A DNA stretch of 64,000 nucleotides from Haliea sp. E1-2-M8 (lineage in GTDB: Bacteria > Pseudomonadota > Gammaproteobacteria > Pseudomonadales > Halieaceae), in NCBI RefSeq assembly GCF_030649675.1, contig NZ_JAUTDR010000001.1:124001-188000 (forward strand), in the 5' to 3' direction. The position numbers and the translations under genes are program-made. How positions within the stretch are numbered: position 1 is the first letter of the stretch; every line of letters starts with the position of its first letter. Of the stretch, positions 59,583 through 64,000 are shown piece by piece. The notes beneath the pieces were generated by a model that saw nothing but the letters and a program-made list of their open reading frames with translations, was not told the origin of the DNA and did no database searches.

Positions 59583-59729
59583 GTGAAGAGTAAGCCGGAT
59601 TTTATCCTCGTCCTCATCGCTGCCTTCGGCATTGGTGTGCTGGTCACCATGTTGTTGCCCCTCACCGCTACGGATACCGTGGCTGCTCCCGCATCCGAGC
59701 TTCAGGCCGGTCTCATTATTACCGAATAG
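59583..59729 (+). CDS. Small membrane protein, candidate
   Basis: A 48-aa product starts at GTG 59583 (MKSKPDFILVLIAAFGIGVLVTMLLPL...). It has one clear membrane helix (about 7-27) and a short periplasmic tail ending IITE. A GAGAG precedes the start at suitable distance. It lies between ilvA and ygfA and has no recognised family. Confidence 0.5.
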   Translation: MKSKPDFILVLIAAFGIGVLVTMLLPLTATDTVAAPASELQAGLIITE

Positions 59730-59753
59730 GGCATTGCCGGGTAAAACGGCACC

Positions 59754-60344
59754 TCAAGGGCACTCTGCATCGGCGCAGCGGTGCAGGATCGTTTCCGTCA
59801 GCACATAATCCAGCGCCACATCCCAGCGCTCCGCCATCTGGCCCGTGAGCTCCTGGCAGCTGAAACCCATTCCTACTCTCAGCGGCCCTGCCGGCCCTGC
59901 CAGTGTGCGGTCATAGAATCCGCCCCCCATTCCCAGGCGGTAGCCGTCCCGCTGCCAGCCAACCAGCGGCAGGAAAACGATATCCAGCTCAGCTGTGTCG
60001 GGCTCGGGGCTGCCGGGTTGGGGTTCGGGGATGCCGAACTGGTTTACAGGGAGAGTGGTGTCCGCATCCCAGCGGCGAAAAATCAGGCGGTTGTCACCCG
60101 CCAGCACCGGCAAATAGAGATTGCGCTGCTGCTCCCGGCAGGCGGCGGCCAGCGGTCGCGGATCCAGCTCGCCGTCGTTCGGCCAGTAGAAGGCGATGTG
60201 TCGCGCAGTGTGCCAACCGGGGAGACCGGCGGCCAGTGCGGCTGCAGCGGTGGCTGCCTGTGCCCTGAAGGCTGGAGCAAGTGCCTGCCGCTTTCGGCGC
60301 AGGTATTTGCGCAGGGCGGGCTTGGCTTGTTGCTCTGGGCTCAT
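59754..60344 (-). CDS. ygfA: 5-formyltetrahydrofolate cyclo-ligase
   Basis: The 196-aa enzyme uses ATP to return 5-formyl-THF to the folate pool. It begins with the basic stretch KPALRKYLRRKRQAL and has the C-terminal RLGMGGGFYDRTLA nucleotide-binding motif. It lies directly after 6S RNA, a conserved pairing across gammaproteobacteria, and may be processed from the same transcript. Confidence 0.95.
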   Translation of the reverse strand: MSPEQQAKPALRKYLRRKRQALAPAFRAQAATAAAALAAGLPGWHTARHIAFYWPNDGELDPRPLAAACREQQRNLYLPVLAGDNRLIFRRWDADTTLPVNQFGIPEPQPGSPEPDTAELDIVFLPLVGWQRDGYRLGMGGGFYDRTLAGPAGPLRVGMGFSCQELTGQMAERWDVALDYVLTETILHRCADAECP

Positions 60345-60351
60345 GAAGAGG

Positions 60352-60536
60352 ATGGATTCCCGGCATAGCGTTGACAGAGTGGCCCTTGAACCCGACGGTT
60401 CAAGGCGGGGGCTCCTGCACTGTTTTCAGGCTTTCCGGAACGGGCCGGACTTGCACACCAACAGCGGCGAGGATCCTCCAGGTATAGACTTATCGGCTCG
60501 AGGACTTGTCTGCCTGGCGCATATGCCAGGGATCCA
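60352..60536 (-). ncRNA. ssrS: 6S RNA
   Basis: About 185 nt between zapA and ygfA match 6S RNA. Read on the minus strand, it has AGTCC-CGAGCCGATA near the 5' side, GTTGGTGTGCAAGTCCGG in the middle, and CCTTGAACC-GGGTTCAAGG in the 3' half. Ends pair as a closing stem (60354-60360 region with 60529-60535). 6S RNA mimics an open promoter and sequesters sigma-70 polymerase in stationary phase. A -10 box TATACT (60548-60543) predicts a start at about 60536. Confidence 0.93.
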
Positions 60537-60542
60537 GGATCA

Positions 60543-60548
60543 AGTATA
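60543..60548 (-). promoter_or_regulatory. -10 box of the 6S RNA promoter
   Basis: TATACT on the minus strand, 7 nt before the predicted 5' end at about 60536. It is close to the sigma-70 consensus TATAAT. Confidence 0.6.
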
Positions 60549-60573
60549 CACGATCCGGCAACCGGCTTGGGGC

Positions 60574-60903
60574 TCAGTTGATTTCCAGCTGCCGAATTTG
60601 GTGCAGGGCCTGGTCAATTTTCCGTTGCAGACCCTGGACAGACTGGGCGTCTGGGCTCGCGGCTGCCCCGGCTCCGCCGCCCTGATCGGAGGCTTGCAGC
60701 AGTTCGTGGCTGATGTTCAGCGCCGCCATGACTGCGATACGCTCCAGGCCGATAACCTTGCCACTGTCGCGGATCGCGCGCATTTGCTTGTCGAGATACC
60801 GGGCCGAGACGATCAACTCCGCCTGCTGCTCTTCCGGGCAGGCCACCTGGTATTCCTTGTCGAGAATTCGCACCGAGACCGTGTTGACCGGATTCACAGG
60901 CAT
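60574..60903 (-). CDS. zapA: Cell division protein ZapA
   Basis: The 109-aa protein has an N-terminal beta-hairpin domain (VSVRILDKEYQVACPEEQQAEL) and a C-terminal coiled coil. ZapA crosslinks FtsZ filaments in the Z ring. Its start overlaps the stop of the upstream ZapB-like gene by one base (TAATG). It sits before 6S RNA, as in most gammaproteobacteria. Confidence 0.95.
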   Translation of the reverse strand: MPVNPVNTVSVRILDKEYQVACPEEQQAELIVSARYLDKQMRAIRDSGKVIGLERIAVMAALNISHELLQASDQGGGAGAAASPDAQSVQGLQRKIDQALHQIRQLEIN

Positions 60904-61103
60904 TACTCCATTGACCGCAGGCGCGCTATCATGGCTTCGACCTTGGACCGCGCCAGCTCGTTCTTGCTGACAAGGTCCTGCCGTTCCCGGCGCCAGTCGT
61001 CGTTCTCGCCCTGCAGCCGCTGGTTTTCACGATTGAGGTCCCGGCACAGGGCAATCAGTTCGTCGATTTTGGACTCCAGTGCCTGAAGCGGGGTATCTGC
61101 CAT
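60903..61103 (-). CDS. ZapB-like coiled-coil protein (TIGR02449 type)
   Basis: The 66-aa protein is almost all coiled coil (LQALESKIDELIALCRDL...RLRSME). A small coiled-coil gene upstream of zapA is typical of Pseudomonas relatives. It probably joins ZapA at the Z ring; this is inferred from context. The start at 61103 is chosen over an upstream Met with no family similarity. Confidence 0.87.
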   Translation of the reverse strand: MADTPLQALESKIDELIALCRDLNRENQRLQGENDDWRRERQDLVSKNELARSKVEAMIARLRSME

Positions 61104-61254
61104 GACGCTGTACTTGGGCTGTGTGAATATAGGGCTTACTATAGAGCCGGCTGTGGAGCAGGTCAACGCAGCAAAAGTTTTTGAATTTCAATAGCCTGCC
61201 CGCCTTTTTGCAGTTTTCGGTGGAGGTGCGGCAGACGCAGCGGGGGTTTGCTGG

Positions 61255-61863
61255 ATGTTTGACAGGTTACCGGGCGATACGGGGCTGTTCGTTTTCGATG
61301 AAGTGGCGGATCAGCTGCTGGAACAGGGTGCGGCCATTTCCCCTTCGGAACTGCACGGTTGCCTGGTCGGTCTGCTGGCGGCCGGGCACAGCGATGACTC
61401 GGGTGCTGGTCTCGCCGCCCTTAACCACGCGCTGGAACTGGACCTGCATGGGGATCTGGCCGACGAGGTCATGCAGCTCTACACGGTCAGCGAGCAAGCT
61501 CTCGGCGAGGACCTGTTCGACTTCTGCCCGCTGCTGCCGGATGACAGCCACGAACTGGCGGTGCGTACCCAGTGTCTGGCGCACTGGTGCCAGGGCTTTC
61601 TGGCCGGCTTTGCCCGCGCCATTGTGATGTCCGGCACCGGTGCCGAAACGCTGCCCGGCGACAGCACCGAGATCCTGCGGGATTTTGCCGCCATGGCCCA
61701 GGCCGATGCGGATGCCCTCCAGGAGGATGACGATGATGCCGAAGCCGCCTATGTCGAGCTGGTGGAGTACATGCGGGTGGCGGCGGTCAACGTGTTCCTC
61801 GACAGCCGCGCCCGCAAGGAAGACCGCGAGCAGGCGGCGGGAGGTTCCGATGTCCGTCACTAG
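61255..61863 (+). CDS. UPF0149 (YgfB/YecA-like) protein
   Basis: The 202-aa acidic helical protein has the family start ISPSELHGCLVGLLAAG and a later FLAGFARAI region. UPF0149 genes stand upstream of pepP-ubiH in gammaproteobacteria. In P. aeruginosa a YgfB relative affects beta-lactam resistance, but I cannot say whether this one does. It begins at ATG 61255 after GGGGGT. Confidence 0.9.
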   Translation: MFDRLPGDTGLFVFDEVADQLLEQGAAISPSELHGCLVGLLAAGHSDDSGAGLAALNHALELDLHGDLADEVMQLYTVSEQALGEDLFDFCPLLPDDSHELAVRTQCLAHWCQGFLAGFARAIVMSGTGAETLPGDSTEILRDFAAMAQADADALQEDDDDAEAAYVELVEYMRVAAVNVFLDSRARKEDREQAAGGSDVRH

Positions 61864-61896
61864 GGGCGAGCGTGTCGGGCGGCGGAGCGGGCGCCG

Positions 61897-63219
61897 GTGA
61901 GCGCGGTGAAAATCAGCAAAAATGAATTCGAGCGCCGCCGGCAGCGCCTGATGGCGCTGATGGAGCCGAACAGCATTGCCATTATTCCCGCCGCCAGGGA
62001 GCAGCTGCGCAGCCGGGACACAGAGTATCCGTTCCGTCAGGACAGCGACTTTCACTACCTCTGCGGATTTCCCGAACCGGATGCGGTGCTGGTGCTGGTG
62101 CCCGGTCGCGAGCATGGGGAATATGTTCTGTTCTGCCGCGAACGGGATCCCGGGATGGAACTCTGGCACGGTTATCGCGCGGGGCCCGAGGGCGCGTGCG
62201 CTGACTACGGCGCCGATGATGCCTTTCCCGTCGGTGATATCGACGATATTCTGCCGGGGCTGATCGAAGGCCGGGAGCGGGTCTATTACTCCATGGGGCG
62301 CAGTACCGACTATGACCGCCGGGTCATGGCCTGGGTGAATCTGATTCGCAGCAAGGAGTCCAGCGGTGCGGTGCCGCCGGGGGAATTTACCGATCTCGAC
62401 CATATGCTGCACGACCTGCGGCTGAAAAAGAGCGCGGCTGAGCTGCGGCTGCTGGCCCACGCCGGGGAGATTACCGCCCGCGCCCATTGCCGGGCCATGC
62501 GCCATGCCCGCCCGGGGGTTTTTGAGTACCAGCTCGAGGCTGAGCTGTTGCATGAATTCGCCAGCGGCGGCGCCCGTCAACCGGCGTATCCAAGCATTGT
62601 TGGCAGCGGCCCCAACAGCTGCATCCTGCACTACACCGAAAATGGCCGCGCCCTGCGCAAAGGGGACCTGGTGCTGATCGATGCGGGCTGCGAGTATCAG
62701 GGCTACGCTGCGGATGTTACCCGCACCTTTCCGGTGAGCGGACGCTTCAGCCGCCAGCAGCGCGCCATCTACAGCATTGTGCTGGAGGCGCAGCAGGCCG
62801 CGATTGCGGCGGTGCGCCCGGGCAATCACTGGAACGCGCCCCACGAAGCAACCGTGGAGGTTATTACCCGGGGTCTGCGCGATCTCGGCCTGCTGCAGGG
62901 TGAGGTGCAGGAATTGGTCGCCGCTGAAGCCTACAAGGAGTTCTATATGCATCGAGCCGGCCACTGGCTGGGTCTGGATGTCCACGATGTCGGCGACTAC
63001 CGCGTTGCCGGGGAATGGCGGCAGCTCGAACCCGGTATGGTGCTGACGGTTGAGCCGGGGATTTATATCGCCCCTGACAACACACGGGTGGCGCCGCGCT
63101 GGCGCGGCATCGGCATCAGGATCGAGGACGATGTGGTGGTAACCGACGCCGGTTGCCAGGTATTGACCGACGGCGTGCCGCGCCAGCCCGACGCGATTGA
63201 AGCGCTGATGGCAGGCTGA
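61897..63219 (+). CDS. pepP: Xaa-Pro aminopeptidase P
   Basis: The 440-aa metallopeptidase removes N-terminal residues before proline. The pita-bread domain has metal ligands in LIDAGCEYQGYAADVTRTFPVSG, HRAGHWLGLDVHDVG, LTVEPGIYI and GIRIEDDV. It starts at GTG 61897. It leads the pepP-ubiH operon with a 5-bp gap to ubiH. Confidence 0.95.
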   Translation: MSAVKISKNEFERRRQRLMALMEPNSIAIIPAAREQLRSRDTEYPFRQDSDFHYLCGFPEPDAVLVLVPGREHGEYVLFCRERDPGMELWHGYRAGPEGACADYGADDAFPVGDIDDILPGLIEGRERVYYSMGRSTDYDRRVMAWVNLIRSKESSGAVPPGEFTDLDHMLHDLRLKKSAAELRLLAHAGEITARAHCRAMRHARPGVFEYQLEAELLHEFASGGARQPAYPSIVGSGPNSCILHYTENGRALRKGDLVLIDAGCEYQGYAADVTRTFPVSGRFSRQQRAIYSIVLEAQQAAIAAVRPGNHWNAPHEATVEVITRGLRDLGLLQGEVQELVAAEAYKEFYMHRAGHWLGLDVHDVGDYRVAGEWRQLEPGMVLTVEPGIYIAPDNTRVAPRWRGIGIRIEDDVVVTDAGCQVLTDGVPRQPDAIEALMAG

Positions 63220-63224
63220 GCAAA

Positions 63225-64000
63225 ATGACCGAACAGCGGGACATTGTGATAGCGGGTGGCGGCATGGTGGGCATAAGCCTCGCCCTGGAGCTGGGCCGGC
63301 TGCTGCCGGCAACGAGCCGCATCACGCTGGTGGAAGGCTTCACCCTGCCGCCGCCGGCCAGCTCGGCACCGGATTACCATCCGTCATTCGATGCCCGCTC
63401 CACGGCCCTGAGCTACAGCTCGCAACTGATCTACCAGGCCATGGGGCTGTGGCCGGCACTGCAGCGCTGGCTGTGCCCCATCAGCACCATTCACGTGTCC
63501 AGCCGCGGGCACTTTGGCAGCACCCTGCTGCGGGCCGCGGACTATGGCTGGCAGGCGCTGGGGCACGTGGTTGAGAATCCGTGGCTGGGCCAGACCCTGC
63601 TGCACGCGTTGCGCGGGCAGGGCCGGGTGGAACTGCTGAATCCGGCGCAAGTGGTCGCCGCCACGGCGGTCAGCGGCGGGGTCGATCTGGCACTGGAAGG
63701 CACTACTCCGGCGCGCCTGCACACGGCTCTGCTGGTGGTTGCCGATGGGGCGGATTCCGGGTTGCGCCAGGGCCTGGGCGTCAGCAGCAGTGAAAAGACC
63801 TATCGTCAGCACGCCCTGATTTGCAATATCGCCACCGCGCAGCCGCACAGCGGCTGCGCCTTCGAGCGCTTTACCGACGAGGGGCCGCTGGCGCTATTGC
63901 CGCTGCTGCCCGCCGCAGGCAGCAGCAACCGCAGTGCCCTGGTGTGGACCCTGCCCCCGGAGCGGGCGGAGAGCCTGCTAGGCTGTACCGACGATAAGTT
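63225..64000 (+). CDS. ubiH: 2-octaprenyl-6-methoxyphenol hydroxylase, 5' part
   Basis: The visible 258 residues start at ATG 63225 and run off the window. The FAD-binding motif IAGGGMVGISLALEL opens the protein, followed by DARSTALSYSS and IHVSSRGHFGSTLLRA, typical of UbiH. It hydroxylates a ring position in ubiquinone synthesis at the membrane. The position after pepP is conserved. UbiF/UbiI are the alternatives, but context and motifs favour UbiH. Confidence 0.92.
   Translation, partial: MTEQRDIVIAGGGMVGISLALELGRLLPATSRITLVEGFTLPPPASSAPDYHPSFDARSTALSYSSQLIYQAMGLWPALQRWLCPISTIHVSSRGHFGSTLLRAADYGWQALGHVVENPWLGQTLLHALRGQGRVELLNPAQVVAATAVSGGVDLALEGTTPARLHTALLVVADGADSGLRQGLGVSSSEKTYRQHALICNIATAQPHSGCAFERFTDEGPLALLPLLPAAGSSNRSALVWTLPPERAESLLGCTDDK

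Noticed and set aside
61267-63312. A 681-residue frame antisense to the UPF0149 gene and pepP
   Set aside because: It lies opposite well-supported genes, with composition typical of a codon-bias shadow.

Overview
The window is a GC-rich (roughly 60-65% by eye), gene-dense chromosomal segment of a gammaproteobacterium. Gene content and order follow Pseudomonas core loci closely: coaBC-algC-argB, rpmBG-mutM-coaD, ftsYEX-rpoH, yggS-proC-yggT-metX-metW-rdgB-hemW next to pilTU, yqgE-ruvX-tonB-gshB, metF-ahcY-metK-tkt-epd-pgk-fba, serA, rpiA/ilvA and zapA-6S RNA-ygfA. The large TonB-dependent receptors, TPR-sulfotransferase and aspartyl-hydroxylase genes, and the absence of dut and the pilG/chp genes from their usual positions, point to a marine relative (Halieaceae/Cellvibrionales-like) rather than Pseudomonas itself. 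That placement is an inference from gene content.

Layout. 0-8.7 kb: slmA, argB, a membrane-anchored algC, coaBC, radC, rpmB-rpmG, mutM, a small exported protein and coaD. 8.7-17 kb: rsmD diverging from ftsY-ftsE-ftsX, then rpoH with its own control region, a DUF423 protein, trmB and an exported S9 peptidase. 17-23 kb: an eight-gene leftward operon (yggS to hemW). 23-30 kb: pilT-pilU, then leftward ruvX, yqgE, tonB, gshB, rsmE, metF and ahcY. 31.3-34.2 kb: a 644-bp repeat-filled spacer, metK and an ArsR-methyltransferase regulator facing tkt across a 28-bp perfect palindrome. 34.3-40.6 kb: tkt-epd-pgk-fba and an alpha/beta hydrolase. 40.6-41.0 kb: a second repeat-filled spacer. 41-54 kb is the accessory part: marC, a TPR/Asp-hydroxylase-like gene coupled to a methyltransferase, a small lipoprotein, a TPR-sulfotransferase, a TonB-dependent receptor, and a FecI-FecR-FecA-type signalling unit. 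54-64 kb: serA diverging from a D-2-hydroxyglutarate dehydrogenase-like gene, rpiA/ilvA, ygfA, 6S RNA, zapA, a ZapB-like gene, a UPF0149 gene, pepP and the start of ubiH.

The most unusual signal is a family of intergenic stem-loop elements. Three copies (31780-31893, 40632-40745, 40874-40987) are each exactly 114 nt: a 31-nt arm, a conserved 52-nt core and a complementary 31-nt arm. Arm sequences differ between copies, but each left arm pairs with its own right arm. The core folds into two small hairpins whose stems show compensatory changes and whose hexaloops all fit CANGGANG, the known CsrA/RsmA binding motif. A diverged relative lies at 31401-31600. I infer a structured RNA family that could bind CsrA/RsmA; this is untested.

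A second strong signal is at rpoH. A sigma-E-type promoter (GGAACTT-N15-TCTAA) is overlapped by a near-perfect CIRCE element (TTAGCACTC-N9-GAGTGCTAG), which suggests that envelope stress and HrcA both control the heat-shock sigma factor.
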